The notes: generated by a model from the letters alone, not told the origin. A DNA stretch of 63,712 nucleotides from Lindgomyces ingoldianus (GCF_010093535.1 NW_022985206.1:179864-243575); one strand, 5' to 3'. Shown: positions 23,678 through 35,346, counted from the first letter of the stretch. A program made the numbers and translations.

Positions 23678-24637
23678 TCAAAGTTCAATCAAATCCGGAT
23701 CCCCCACTCCCCTTAGCAAGACAATCGTATTCCCCGTCTGACACGGAGCACCAATCTTGTCACTGAACCTCAGCGGTCTTCCTCCCTCGACGTGGAAGAC
23801 TCTCAGCTTGTCCTCTTCGCCTCCACCACGGTTGTTCACGTTCTCGACTTGGAGTGCTTTCGCCGCAAGATCGAGGACGCGGCCGACTGTCCAGTCCTTG
23901 TTATAGAAGAATTTGCCGCTCGGGTATTTCGATTTCGTGGTATCGGCGGAGGCTTTGACGTGGAGGTATATTCGCTTGTCTTGGGGAATCGATGATTCAC
24001 CCCTTGCTGTCTTCTTCAGCTCATTTATCTCTTTCAGCCGCTGTGCAGCGGTCTTCTCTTCCTTCGTCTTGAACTTCTCAGCGAAGGCCGCAACCTTAGT
24101 TTCTCTAGTATTTTCGAAAGCCCTGGCTCTGGCGCCCCAAGCCTTCCGAAACGACGATAGCGCCGACTTCACGGCCTTCTGCCCCTCGGAAATAGTGGTG
24201 GGCCGCGCTCCTATCAGCTTCAAGTTTTTACAATCGTGGTCCTCTTGCATGCGATGCTTTAGGCAGTAGTGGCGGTTGCAGGTCGTGCAATGATTGCCTG
24301 GCATGCGGTTCGTATAGATCAGCATCTTACAGCTGGTGTCAGAGCACTGGTGGTCGTGGTTCAGTAGGGAGGGCTTCGGGAGGGATGCATTCGTGCTCGC
24401 GTTGAGGGCGTTGCGTTTCCGTGCCCATTCTCCTTCCTTGGGACATTTGTGCGAGGTTTCCGATCGGTGGTCAAGGCAATAAGTCCTCCGAGGGAATAAA
24501 GTCAGTAATCGTCTTGTCCCGCTCGTGACGCCCACTTACCCCCGGCAACTCTCACACCGGAAGGGGAGGAAATCAAGTACATGGCAGTAGGCCATCTGGC
24601 AGTGGGCGCCAATAGCCTCAACGTCGCCGTTAGACAT
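23678..24637 (-). CDS. AN1-type zinc-finger protein, ZFAND1/Cuz1-like
   Basis: Members (human ZFAND1, yeast Cuz1) bind Cdc48/p97 and the proteasome and help clear arsenite-induced stress granules or damaged proteins. Two exons (minus): 24,637-24,540 and 24,485-23,678, with a 54-bp intron (GTAAGT/GGAG). Splicing restores FRCESCRG-TYCLDHR; product 301 aa. Seen: AN1 finger 1 (C13, C18, C28, C31, C36, H39, H45, C47); AN1 finger 2 (CSDTSCKMLIYTNRMPGNHC to HDC); a basic helical linker; and a C-terminal ubiquitin-like region beginning KRIYLHVKA and ending NTIVLLRGVGDPDLIEL. An upstream in-frame ATG at 24,700 would add 21 residues (MTPSILIAPSQ...). I prefer 24,637 because homologues start shortly before the first finger, here as MSNGDVEAIGAHC. 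Confidence 0.9.
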
Positions 24638-25586
24638 CTCAGTGAAGCTTTCAGGGGTTGAGCTCGACTGCGACGGGGCGATAAGAATTGAGGGCGTCAT
24701 ATTGAGAACCAAGGCGTTTAAATACGTGAGATGGAAGTGGCGGGAATGAGGAGGGATGAAGTAGGGATGAGAAATCCGACGAAGGATCGAGAATTCTCGA
24801 CGTACGATCCGTAAGGCTCTGAGAGCTGATGCCGCTCCGTGAGGCTGAGGGACAAACTTCGGAACGAATGCCGAGGCCGGCAATAGACATTTGTCTAAAA
24901 CGCTTCCGCCTTCCGCCTCACCAAAGTCCCCAACTTCCGAAAACAAACGCGGCAATGATACAGAAATAAAACTTCGTAAAAAAGTTGTATATAAAAGAGA
25001 TCTGCAAGGCAAATTATTTCTATACAGAAAGGAGTCTATCTTTCTACTGTTGCCATCTCGAAACGCCTGTTAAAGTTGGCCTAACTTTGGTGTTCTTCGC
25101 AGAGGGGAAATGAATCAATTCACCCCGGTGAGGCTGGGCGGATTCAGGTGCCAGCATTCTTCAAAGAATGCGATAAAGGACTTGGATTCCTTGAAGAAAT
25201 TTGCTTCGCCACCATGATGCAACTTGCGACACGACTCTCAGTTTAGGTTGATGACGAGAGGGCATGGAAAACCAAACCCTTTAACTGCAAGAATAAAGCG
25301 CGAATATATTTGGCCCGTATCTTGAACTCAACCATTAATTAGTGTTTGTATCTGAGGAATATGGTGATTATTGCGGACTGCGATCCGTAGTCGGCGCGGG
25401 ATGCTTGAGACAAAGTTGGCGGCTGTGGCCAACCCCTGCTCGCATGCTGTCCACCATTGGCGACTGCCTGCACCTTGAAAAAAGGCACATTTCAGTGCCA
25501 ATGTCTCTTTAGTACGGATTATTCCTAAGCTTATTCCTTATCCTCCCACTACCCTCCCTAACAGTGTAGGTGGATTATCCTGACGT
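24638..25586. other. Divergent intergenic region between AN1 gene and HET gene
   Basis: No gene supported. It carries the upstream sequences of both neighbours. A possible upstream start for the AN1 protein lies at 24,700. The frames at 24,536-25,012 and 24,891-25,073 are fringe effects. Confidence 0.45.
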
Positions 25587-27530
25587 ATGTCTGCGTCGCA
25601 CCCTATTTACCAGTATCAGCCACTCCCGCGAGATGACTGTATCCGACTTCTTGTTTTACTCCCCGGATCCTACGATGAACCAAAGCTGTCTTGCCGGCTC
25701 CTCTCTGTCCCGCTCGAGGAAGCACCCTCCTTTGAAGCACTCTCTTATGTATGGGGAACGCCAGTAAACACTGCTGTGATCGACTGTTGCCGTGGATACT
25801 TGCCAATCCGTGCGAATCTAGAAACGGCCCTTCGACAACTCCGACATCGTGCTGAAACGAGATGGTTATGGGTTGATGCTCTCTGCATCAACCAAGAGGA
25901 CGATAGTGAGCGTGGAAACCAGGTTAGAATGATGGGGCTTATTTATTTCCAGGCTACTCGTGTTGTTATTTGGCTTGGGTTGGACGATACTCAGTACGAA
26001 GAGGATGGTGTTTTCGTCCAGGTCCCGGCTTCAGGAGTGTTCGAGACCATTTCAAAAACTGCACAGAGAATCTTTGAAGACATCGAACGTTTTGACGTCA
26101 TAAAATCGATGCCGGTGGTTACCCTAGATGACCTTGGACGGTACGACATCACCAAATGGAAACACCTTTCTTCATTTATCCGGCTCCGCCCATGGTTCCA
26201 CCGTGGATGGGTCATTCAGGAGATCGGACTAGCGGGTGATTCCCTTCTAGTTTGTGGATCCGTAGAGCTCGGCTTCTGGGACTATATTATTTTCGTTCGC
26301 TGGCTCGTGACTCAGGGCCGACTCCTCTGTACCTTCTTTTGCATCGACGTGAGTCACCAGGAGCTTGCTGCCGAATACTGGCAGTCAGTTCGTATGCACC
26401 CAGAATATTTGGAGCATCCCAGTGATTTCCTATCAGTCCTTGCAGGAGCGAGAGGGGTGCAATGTACGGATGAGAGAGACTACGTATATGCCTTTCTAGG
26501 GCATCCATCTGCTTTCCAGACTAAACCTGGAGATGCTGATCCATATCTGGATTACAAAGCGAACTATACCAAGCCCACCATCGTGCAGCCGAACTACGCC
26601 AAGGCAGCTGAAGAGGTATATATGGAAGTTGCTCAGAAGCTCATCCATCACATGGGCAATCTGGATGTTCTTTGCTACGTGAACCACACCCAGGAGACAT
26701 TCAATGACAAGTATCCAACTTGGTTCCCCCGCTGGAATCTTACCTTTGCTAAATCATGTCTGGGGCTTAGCGGGGATCACTATTATTCCGCATCTATGGA
26801 TTCTGTGCCTACCTTCAGTTTTCAGTCCAGTGGTAGCTTGAACCTAAAAGGACACTACATCGATGTCATCGACTGGGTGAATCTCATCCCAGAGGGTTTC
26901 GGAGGTGCTTTGTATTCCTCACTTGTACCTGATGGTTCACCGCCACCGGTCCAGGACCAGCTAACATCTCTTTGGAACATGTGGAAGTACCGAGCTTGGC
27001 AAAAATACATGTCCCGCACCTCACAGCGCCTTACGCCAGCTTCTTTCGCCCATCTTCAGGATAATCGAAATCGATCAGACTTCCTGTACACTCTCACAGC
27101 AGGCTTAATCAACAGGGAGTCTGCAGAAAACAACTCCGAGCAATTTCACGCAAATGTCGCTGCTTTTGAAAGGCGCGTGGCATCGGCCTCCGAGTCCAAA
27201 AACACTCTGACACAACCCAGCCACACTAGCGACATGGCCGGTAATGCCACAAGATTCCTATTCGACCTGGAAATACATGCCGAGGGCCGCGTCTTCTTTA
27301 GCACAATGGCTGGTCGCATTGGCCTCGGGCATCTTCTAACTAAGGTTGGAGATGAATGTTGGATTATTGCTGGCGCGGCAACGCCGTTCCTCTTGAGACC
27401 TTCCGGGGGTGGATGTAAAGGGCAGTCAACGGAAGTAGGGTATAAGATGATTGGGGAAGCGTATCTGCACGGTGTGATGAGGGGTGAAGCATTTAAGAAA
27501 GAGGACTTGGTAGATGTTGTAATTTACTGA
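25587..27530 (+). CDS. HET-domain (heterokaryon incompatibility) protein, 647 aa, single exon
   Basis: HET-domain proteins trigger cell death when incompatible fungal strains fuse, and belong to large, fast-evolving families. Seen: the three blocks of the HET fold. First, FEALSYVWG at residues 49-57; second, LWVDALCINQEDDSERGNQV at about 94-113; third, ATRVVIWLG at 123-131. These are followed by RPWFHRGWVIQE, the family's standard end of the domain. The remaining 430 residues resemble the variable C-terminal part of HET-6-like proteins, with GRVFFSTMAGRIGLG and CWIIAGAATPFLLRP near the end. The frame runs uninterrupted from an ATG at 25,587, with no intron needed and codon use like its neighbours, so it appears intact. 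It is the last intact gene before the hypermutated block that starts about 1 kb downstream. Partner specificity cannot be told. Confidence 0.93.
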   Translation: MSASHPIYQYQPLPRDDCIRLLVLLPGSYDEPKLSCRLLSVPLEEAPSFEALSYVWGTPVNTAVIDCCRGYLPIRANLETALRQLRHRAETRWLWVDALCINQEDDSERGNQVRMMGLIYFQATRVVIWLGLDDTQYEEDGVFVQVPASGVFETISKTAQRIFEDIERFDVIKSMPVVTLDDLGRYDITKWKHLSSFIRLRPWFHRGWVIQEIGLAGDSLLVCGSVELGFWDYIIFVRWLVTQGRLLCTFFCIDVSHQELAAEYWQSVRMHPEYLEHPSDFLSVLAGARGVQCTDERDYVYAFLGHPSAFQTKPGDADPYLDYKANYTKPTIVQPNYAKAAEEVYMEVAQKLIHHMGNLDVLCYVNHTQETFNDKYPTWFPRWNLTFAKSCLGLSGDHYYSASMDSVPTFSFQSSGSLNLKGHYIDVIDWVNLIPEGFGGALYSSLVPDGSPPPVQDQLTSLWNMWKYRAWQKYMSRTSQRLTPASFAHLQDNRNRSDFLYTLTAGLINRESAENNSEQFHANVAAFERRVASASESKNTLTQPSHTSDMAGNATRFLFDLEIHAEGRVFFSTMAGRIGLGHLLTKVGDECWIIAGAATPFLLRPSGGGCKGQSTEVGYKMIGEAYLHGVMRGEAFKKEDLVDVVIY

Positions 27531-28653
27531 AGCAGAGGAAGTGAATTTCGAATAATGTCGCATTACGCATATGTGACCACAGCTGCGAATCAAAGTTGCC
27601 TCTCAGCGTACAAGCCTTTGGTATGTTGATAGATTGAGGTCATTGAGGGACAAAAATCTGGCAGGAATACAACCACAGAAAGAAAGTGAATGAGAGACGC
27701 GGCGAAGCGACAATGTACCAGGTATCACAAGTTACAAGGTCTACTCTCTGTAATATGCTAGTCTCTATAGCCTCTTGCTGTAATAACTGGAAAGGTGCTA
27801 TAAAGCCAGGTGTTCAATTCCGCACCGTTCAACGCTATAGACCTCCGATGTAACGGCATTAAAATTCCATTCATAGTGTCTTTGTCTGCCATGTTCCTGT
27901 CGATGTCCGCTATACCTCGGGATGTCACGCGCTTTGTCAATGATTCTCCGCCTTCACAATAAATGTGGATAGTATATAAAAACGACTAATCCTGGAGATT
28001 CTCTTCAGAAACCTCAACAAAGTCGTAAACCCCCAAAATTCAGGCAAAGATATTTAGTGTTTTGAATCGGTCAACATCGGGCACACTCAGACCTACTTAT
28101 CCCCGCCCGCAATATCTTGAGCATATTCCTTCGACATTGTTTGAAGAGAAAACAATACCATGAACTTTAGCGCACCCAGCAAAAACGAAGCAGCAAGGCC
28201 ATTATCTGTGACGATCATGTCATTCGAAACAATTCTGAATTAATTACCTAAAAGACGATAAAACCGGTAAAGCATTGCCGTAGAAGGATAAATAGTACTG
28301 CAACAATCAGAGGGAGGGTTGTTATGACACAAAAAATTGAGCCGTGAGGGTGGGTATGTAAGAAATGCGATGGTCAAAGAACAAATTCTCATCGTGGGTG
28401 GGGAATGTAAGATAGGGGTACAAATCCAGTTCCTCCGTAATGGATAGTCGAAGTAGGAGGTGTGATAGAGACATTAAATTAACTTGATTTCTAGTTTGTA
28501 TTCATTCCTAAATTAGACGTGTTGTGAACGAGTAACATTCGTCCCTACGTACCAAGAATCCTACTCTACTAAGTAATATTATTAGTTATATGTAAAAATC
28601 AGTGCATTTCTTAGCGCTTCCCACAGGATTTTCTCCCCTACTAAAATAGTATA
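27531..28653. other. Transition from gene region to AT-rich block
   Basis: HET gene 3' flank without further genes. Composition is normal up to about 28,450 and then turns strongly TA-rich. The frame at 27,758-27,940 has no support. Confidence 0.55.
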
Positions 28654-28870
28654 ACGTACCTTACATAGGAGTTAGTCACACAAGCGAGTCAGTCACTTGT
28701 GCTAAGCCCCTACTAAAACTCCCTTAATTATAGCCTATAAAAACCTACTTTAGCCTTGTATAGTATAGTACAGCATAGAATATTATTTAAAGGCTATTTC
28801 TATTACTTACTTACACATGTGTAAGTTATATCCTACTTTATAGCACTATTTATAGCGCCTTTAAGTTGCC
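28654..28870 (-). mobile_element. 3'-end fragment of a Fot1/pogo-type element (third terminal-repeat variant)
   Basis: Begins after a TA with ACGTACCTTACATAGGAG and continues to GTGCTAAGCCCCTACTAAAA, the same layout as the terminal repeats at 31,687 and 60,810 (ACGTACCTAACAGG ... GCTAAGCCCCTAC). The next 150 bp match, in inverse orientation, the 3' part of the element ending at 60,810 (around the word CTTACTTACACATGTGTAAG). So this is the reversed right end of a related element, truncated internally. It marks the edge of the AT-rich block. Confidence 0.7.
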
Positions 28871-29533
28871 TTATGTGAGAGCACTGTGAAGCAGGAAGCA
28901 TGAAGCGCAGAAGGGGGTACAGGATAGTATTAATAGACAAATCCTTAAGGAGACTCAGGGGTTTGTAAGAGGATATATATATATGTGCTAGAGCACGTAA
29001 CAGGACATTATGTGCCTAAGGCTAGGATAAGAGCTCTCTAGAGAGAGTCTAAGGCATGTCTAAGTTAACTATAACACAGCTCTTTTTTTTTTTCTATAGG
29101 TTGTTCTTAATTCTGTAATTAAATAAGTAAGATTTTATAGTAACTTAGACTAGCTCTAGGCAGACCTACAGTAGAGACTATATAAGTTACACCTAAGTAG
29201 TACTTATTACTAGTAACTAAACTTTAAAAAACTTTAGTAAAAAAACTATATTTAAAAAAGTATAACTAAGTAATTTAAAATATTATTACTAGTACTATAG
29301 TTACTAATATAAAGTATTTTTATTTTATTAAGTTAAGCTTAATAAGCTTATAAAAGCTAAGTAAAGTAAATAGTTTATAATTAAAAAGCTTACTATTATA
29401 AAAGTAACTTAAAATTATAACTTTTTTTTTTTACTATTTTGTTAAAGCCTACTTTTAAAAGTTCTAGTTTTTTTAAGTACTAATAAATTAGTGCTTTAAA
29501 AATAATTTTATATATAAAATACTTAAAAATTAT
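28871..29533. other. AT-rich, unassigned
   Basis: Hypermutated sequence dominated by TA, TTTAAA and CTTAA words, with no recognisable motif of any element or gene. A short less mutated patch lies at about 28,880-29,060. Confidence 0.5.
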
Positions 29534-30917
29534 CTATACATAAGCATAACTACGTCTATACACGCGTATAGCTAAATTAAGTTGCCTAAAACGTTAGCTA
29601 TCTAGCTACTACGCTAAGAGCTAAATGTACTTAACAACCCTCTTTCTTTATATAAAAAGAGAGAGTAGTAACGTACTTTATAGGCAAGTTGCTCACACAC
29701 CTGAGTTGCTTACTTTTGCTAAGACCTTACTAAACTACCCTTCCTACACTAATGCATTCCCTACAACACTACTTAGACGCGCTAAAAGAATGTTAGATAC
29801 AGCTTACACTCTAAGCTTTTAAATAAGACATAAAACTTTTAAAGAAATGTGCTATAGCTATGTGTAAAGTTTTATAAAAAATAATAAATAACTATAGCGC
29901 TAGATAACTTTTACAAGCTAATTCTACAGCTAAATTATAAAGGCTAGGTAATAAAAAAGAGCAGGTGATTATTAAGACTATACTTAAGCTATATACATAA
30001 GGAATTTCCCCTTAGATAGCATTTATAGCTAATATAGCTAATTCTTTGCGCGCTAAGCGTAATCTAGGCTATGTTTGCATAAACTAGCCTAGTACGTTTG
30101 TAAAGCATTATTTAGAGCTTAAAGTAAAGTTTTAAGTGTAAGTATAGTTAAAAAATATCTAGCTAATTATAAACTCTGTCTTACTAAAGTTATATATGTT
30201 ATTATCCTAGATGCTATACTTAGCTTTAATATTCTCTATAAGGCTAAACCTGCTCTAAATTACTCTAGGACTCTTATAAAAGGCTCTCTTATAGTTATAC
30301 TTACGCTTAAATGTTACTTTAAGCTCTAAATAACGCTTTATAAACATACTAGGCTAGTTTATGCAAACATAGCCTAGATTATACTTAGCGTGCAAAGAAT
30401 TAGCTATATTAGCTATAAATGCTATCTAAGGGGAAATTCCTTGCGCATATAGCTTAAGTATAGTCTTAATAATTACCTACTTCTTTTTATTACCTAGCCT
30501 TTGTAATTTAGCTGTAGAATTAGCTTATAAAGGTTGTCTAGTGCTATAGTTATTTATTATTTTTTATAAGACCTTGTATATAGCTATAGCACATTTCTTT
30601 AAAAGTTTTATGTCTTATTTAAAAGCTTAGAGTGTAAGCTGTATCTAACATTTTTTTAGCGCGTCTAAGTAGTGTTGTGGGGAATGCATTAGTGTAGGAA
30701 GGGTAGTTTAGTGGGGTCTTAGCAAAAGTAAGCAACTCAGGTGTGTGAGCAACTCGCCTATGAAGTACGTTAGTTAATTATAAAAAAATCTTTACCTACT
30801 TACTTTATTATAGGCTATACGCTTAGCGTACAGCTACCTATCTACCTACTGCGTGCGTAGCCACGCAGAGAAAAGACCTACTACTAGATGTGTAGCTATT
30901 TAAAGTAGTAAGCTAAT
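29534..30917 (+). repeat. Dispersed repeat 'X', copy 1 (split by a fold-back element)
   Basis: The flanks 29,534-29,668 and 30,773-30,917 match, in the same order, one uninterrupted stretch at 61,119-61,399. Shared landmarks are CTAAATGTACTTAACAAC, the palindrome TACGCTTAGCGTA, and GCGTAGCCACGCAGAG. The second copy has no insertion at the corresponding TA, so it is an empty site for the fold-back element. Nature of the repeat unknown. Confidence 0.75.
29671..30770 (-). mobile_element. Fold-back element FB1: 1,100-bp palindromic, non-autonomous Fot1 derivative
   Basis: Bounded by TA on both sides (29,669-29,670 and 30,771-30,772). The left arm (29,671-30,136, 466 bp) is inverted as the right arm (30,305-30,770, 466 bp) around a 168-bp loop. 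The arms carry the terminal sequence ACGTACTTTATAGGC ... and the 5' part of a Fot1-type transposase gene. The loop comes from the middle of the same gene (remnant of the YNF.K.GF box). Compared with the second copy at 56,239-57,338 the loop is reverse-complemented, so the two insertions point opposite ways; I call this one minus. It encodes nothing intact and would need a Fot1 transposase in trans. Confidence 0.9.
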
Positions 30918-31004
30918 TAACACTAATTAGTCTATTAACAAGTAGACTTTTACTATGTGTGTAGTTACATAGAGAAAACATCTCTTTAAGATAATAAATT
31001 AGTA

Positions 31005-31370
31005 AAGTAGCTTTAACTACTAGTATAAAAACTAGTTAACTAGCTGCAGCACCTACCTACCATGTGCGCAGCCACGCAGAGGAGGCATCTACTGCAACTA
31101 GTAGCTGTTGTACGCCTTAGAGTTAACTGCTAGTATAAAAGCTAGCTAACTAGCTGTAGCACCTATCTACTACGTGCGTAGCCACGCAGAGGAGGCATCT
31201 ACTGCAACTAGTAGCTGTTATATGCCCTAGAGTTAACTGCTAGTATAAGAGCTAGCTAACTAGCTGCAGCGCCTATCTACTGTGTGTGTAGCCACGCAGA
31301 GGAGGCATCTACTGCAACTAGTAGCTGTCGCACGCCCTAGAGCTAACCTGCTACTCCGCACAACAGCCTG
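31005..31370 (+). repeat. 110-bp minisatellite, about three copies
   Basis: The landmark TAGCTG(C/T)AGC recurs at 31,041, 31,151 and 31,261, exactly 110 bp apart. Each unit contains a GTGCGTAGCCACGCAGAGG-like core, CATCTACTGCAACTAGTAGC and CTAGAGTTAACTGCTAGTA. Related single cores occur in repeat X at about 30,845 and 61,335, so the array seems to have grown from a piece of X. Confidence 0.85.
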
Positions 31371-31686
31371 CTCTTTAAGAGCCACTGTATAGTTAACTAG
31401 CACCACCTACCCTCTCCCCCACTAGACAACTACTGTACAAATGCAACTAGCACCTTCTCTCTCCCCCCTCTAGACAACAGCTATATAAATAAGTAACTAG
31501 TAAACCTTTCTCTTACTTTATTATAAAATACTTATATAATAAACTAGTAAAGATAACTTATATATTTAAAATACTACTATTAAAAAAAGTTAACTTTACC
31601 TTTTTAGTAAACTATTTTAATATGTTAATAAATCTTTTCTAAGTAAAATAAACTTTATATATAGTAGATACTTTTATTTTTATATA
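31371..31686. other. AT-rich spacer, unassigned
   Basis: No gene or element recognised between the minisatellite and the terminal repeat at 31,687. Contains a doubled CTAGACAACT-like C-rich patch at about 31,415-31,475. Confidence 0.4.
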
Positions 31687-34648
31687 ACGTACCTAACAGG
31701 TTGGCTGGCTACACAGGTTAGCTAGCCACTTTTGCTAAGCCCCTACCACACTCTACCTATCTACATAATGCTTTAACAACAACACTAGATTAAATCTTCT
31801 AAAGAATGTTAAATACAGCTTACTTTTTAAGCTTTTAAATAAAACTTAAAACTCTTTTTATAACATGCTGCAGCTATTTATAATATCTTTTATTAGCAGA
31901 GCTTGCTCTGCTTATTATATTCGGGTTTGCAGAACGAAAAGTTTAGCAGAATCTCCTCTTTTAGACGCGCTAGTTAGTTATAATTTCTTTAGATAAACCC
32001 TAGTAACACTATTTCTCTGTTACTTTATATATTTCTTATATTTTTTTTTAAAAAAAAATGTATACTTAATATAAGTGCACCTTTATGTTAATTTGCACGT
32101 AGTTTGCTCTAGCATGTGTTATATAAAACATGTTTAAATTATAGTTAGTTGCGTCTATTCTACCTCTCTAGCTACATTAGTGTGTTAGGGATTTGCATCA
32201 GCCACGCTTAGTTGCAGGCTGTGGTAGGTTGCGTGCTGCACGTGTTTATCCTGCTGCAGTTAAATATTGTTATTATATGTCTATTACTTGTCTAATACTA
32301 CTTTGCTAAGCATTATGCTGTAACTATTCTTTAACCTAAATAACCTACTTTAATGCGCTAACTGTTACTGTCTACTTAATCTTATAACTAATTAGTAGTT
32401 CTTTTAATAAAAGGTGCGTTGTGCTTCTTGTACTACTAAACCCTAGCCTACTAGAAAATGCCTAGCAACCCCTACTGCTCTAGATCCCTTAGCTAATATA
32501 AAGAGAAAATATTACCTACTTACTAATATTACAAACGCAGCAAATATCTTTATAGTTATAGTTATAGTTTAAAATAATTTCTATTAAAATAGTGTTACTT
32601 GCTTTTGTTAAACACACACTACTTATTTTTACTAAACACGCTTTACTTAATCTTGTTAACTAAATAGTGCTTTTTTTTTGTTAACTACTTAACACCTAGT
32701 CTTATACTTTTACATTTTTATGTAAATGTAGTAAATGCAACACTGCTTTTATTAAAGGCATTAATTAATTTAAGGATAGCGTTAAGTAGAAGGTAAACTG
32801 TGCAAGTTGTTAAGGTAATATGCAGGCGCGTACTATACAGTATAAGGCCTTTAAGCTTATACTACTATTAAACTTAGGTCTAACTCCTGCGCTCCTTTAA
32901 AATGTGTACTAGTTACATATATTAGAATAGACTTATTAATTTTGTAGACTACACCTATCTAGTAATGTTTCTAGCATTTTAAGCGTTTTTTTTACTTCTT
33001 AGTTCTTTTTATTATTATAGGGAGATCTTTTTAGATAATTTCTAGTTACCTTATTATAAGAATTAGTAAACAGCAATACTGTGCGTTTATTAGAGAATAA
33101 GGCTAGAATAGATGCTTTATTAAAGCAGAACAAAGAGCATACAGCATGCTAGAAACGCCTTATATTATGTAATTTACTATAGATAAATCTCTAAATAATC
33201 TAGCACTATTAGATAAAAATAAGAGTCTAATAGTAAAATTTTACTTAGAGCTTAAAAAGATAAATCTAGAGAAATATAAAGTGTGTAACTAGAGGTAGTT
33301 TAATTTAAATATTGCTCTACATAAATGCGCTACATGTTAAAAAGACAGGTGCAACTACTTAGACAATCTTAATTAGGTGCTCTTATAGGGTGCTGTAAAT
33401 AGGCTAGATCCTAGTCCTATACTATCTTATCTTTTAACACTAACTACAACTAAGAAACAACTTCTAGCTAGAGTGCAAATTATAATAAAGCTAAGGCAGC
33501 ACTAGGGTTAACAGTATAAGTATTAGAGGTATGTTTACTATTTTGCTGTAAATACTGTAAAGGTCTTCTCTTATTTACTACTATTTCTATATAATCTTAA
33601 CATTATTATCTTAAAGCCTCTAGCATCTAAAGGTAAAAATGTTAGTGCTATTAATTACTAATTTAGAAAGGACTATAAAGTATAGTAAACTGTTATATTA
33701 TAGTAGCTTTTTTTTTTAAATCTAACTATCCTAGCTATTATAACATTAAAATTAACTAAAAAGCACTTAATGCTTTACCTCTTAATAACTATATTAATAA
33801 TTAGCTCCCTACTGTTTATGCAACTAAAAAAGAGTTGTTAGCTACTCTAGATAATGTTAATGTAAACCTAGTGTCTAATACCTGCACTAATACTATTTAC
33901 AAGCATAACGCTAATCTGCTGTCTAATTCTAGTACTACTGCTAGTGTAACTAATAACTGTTAATAAAGTGTTATAGGTGCACTTAGAATACTTAATTAAG
34001 GTGTAAGTAAATTCTACACTTCTTTTAGTGTACAACACCTATAGCTGCCTAGTACTAAGCGCTTAACAGTTAGCTCTAGCATAGGTTGTAGCGTTTTGTT
34101 ATATTTTATAGCTAGTATCTATCCTAACACCTTAGAATAAGGTAACGTAACTAGCTATTATAAAAGCTTAGTAATAAAAGACCTAGAAATTAAAAAGTTA
34201 GAAAATCTTAATTATAGAATTGTCTCTAACTTTACTCTAAACATTGTAGAATTTAAGACCTTATAATAGCATATCTAGAGGATAACTAATTAGACATACC
34301 TTTCTATAGCCTCTATAAAACAGACTCCTCTGTCTAAATTTAGAAACTATAAGCTGCTGCTAAGCCTAGCGTTTCTATCTTTATTTCTATGTAAAGTAGT
34401 AGAGTTTGTTTAGCTGCGCTTATAAGAAATTAATTATCTATCTTATATCTAGCATTTTATTTGCTATAAGGATAGACAGTTTACACGCTACCTATAGTTC
34501 TGTTTTACCGCATTTAACACCCTTCTCTACTAAGAGTCTACTACTAAGGTAAGTTTCTATATTAAGAAATTTTTTAGTAATAAAGACATTATAGTTAAGT
34601 TAATATAGAAGGAGTTTAATTAGCTAGATAGTAGCTAGTGTTTAATTA

Positions 34649-34979
34649 TGTCAGATATGCGCACCTACTGTCAAGACAGGAGGAACGTTTGACGAAAGCT
34701 GCTACATAGTACAAGCAATAAGCTTGAACAGCATGTTGCAGCAAATTGCAGCAAATTGCAGCATGTTACAGCATTTTGCAGCAAATTGCAGCATGTTGCA
34801 AGCTGGTCGCGCATAGGGCTAGTGCGCGAGGGACTCGGATCGGAAAAACAAAAGCCGAGCAACACGAGTAGAGCAGAAAAAGGATCGATAGATCAACACA
34901 ATCAATCATCATCCCATACATCATATCCAAAACCCATCATTCATCTTAGGAAGCCTAGAAACAGTGCTTTAATCTGACA
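34649..34979. mobile_element. Solo LTR (331 bp), family S, nearly unmutated
   Basis: Begins TGTCAGA and ends TCTGACA, a 7-bp inverted terminus of LTR type, flanked by the perfect 5-bp duplication AATTA (34,644-34,648 and 34,980-34,984). It interrupts the Helitron N-domain reading frame. Unlike its surroundings it keeps CpG sites and normal GC content. No internal retroelement part remains, so it is a solo LTR; orientation cannot be fixed. Confidence 0.88.
34729..34798 (+). repeat. Seven 10-bp tandem units inside solo LTR S
   Basis: Seven head-to-tail decamers of the form (A/G)CAGCA(A/T)(A/G/T)TT, e.g. GCAGCAAATT and GCAGCATGTT, with an exact 10-bp period (one helical turn). A regulatory role in the LTR is possible but unproven. 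Confidence 0.9.
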
Positions 34980-35346
34980 AATTAATTCTATTATAAGGCT
35001 TATAGCTAATATTTATAAGACTTAATTTTATTAAGTATAAAAAAGGAAAGCGTTAAAAGCAATAGTTTGTCTATTACCTATCTATTACCTTTATATTACG
35101 TGTTTGCTAAAATTAATAAGGTGCGCTAACTACACTATCTAACTTTATTTATTATGTTCTCTACTGCAGATTAACATTAGCACAATTTATTACGCTTTAT
35201 GCTAAGGTTTTTAGAGTAAAAGGCTGTAGACTTAAAGCAACGCGTTTGCTTTACTTCTAATTTTATTTAAAATAATCCTTATATTATAGCGTATTATTTT
35301 AATAAGCAATTTTAGCTTTTTAAAACCTACGTTCTAACTCCTAAGT

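Noticed and set aside
34729..34798. Regularly spaced short repeats that could suggest a CRISPR array
   Set aside because: Units are 10 bp with no spacers, inside a eukaryotic LTR.
34671..34977. Two open frames of 64 and 73 codons
   Set aside because: They lie wholly inside solo LTR S and translate its 10-bp tandem units; an LTR, not a gene.
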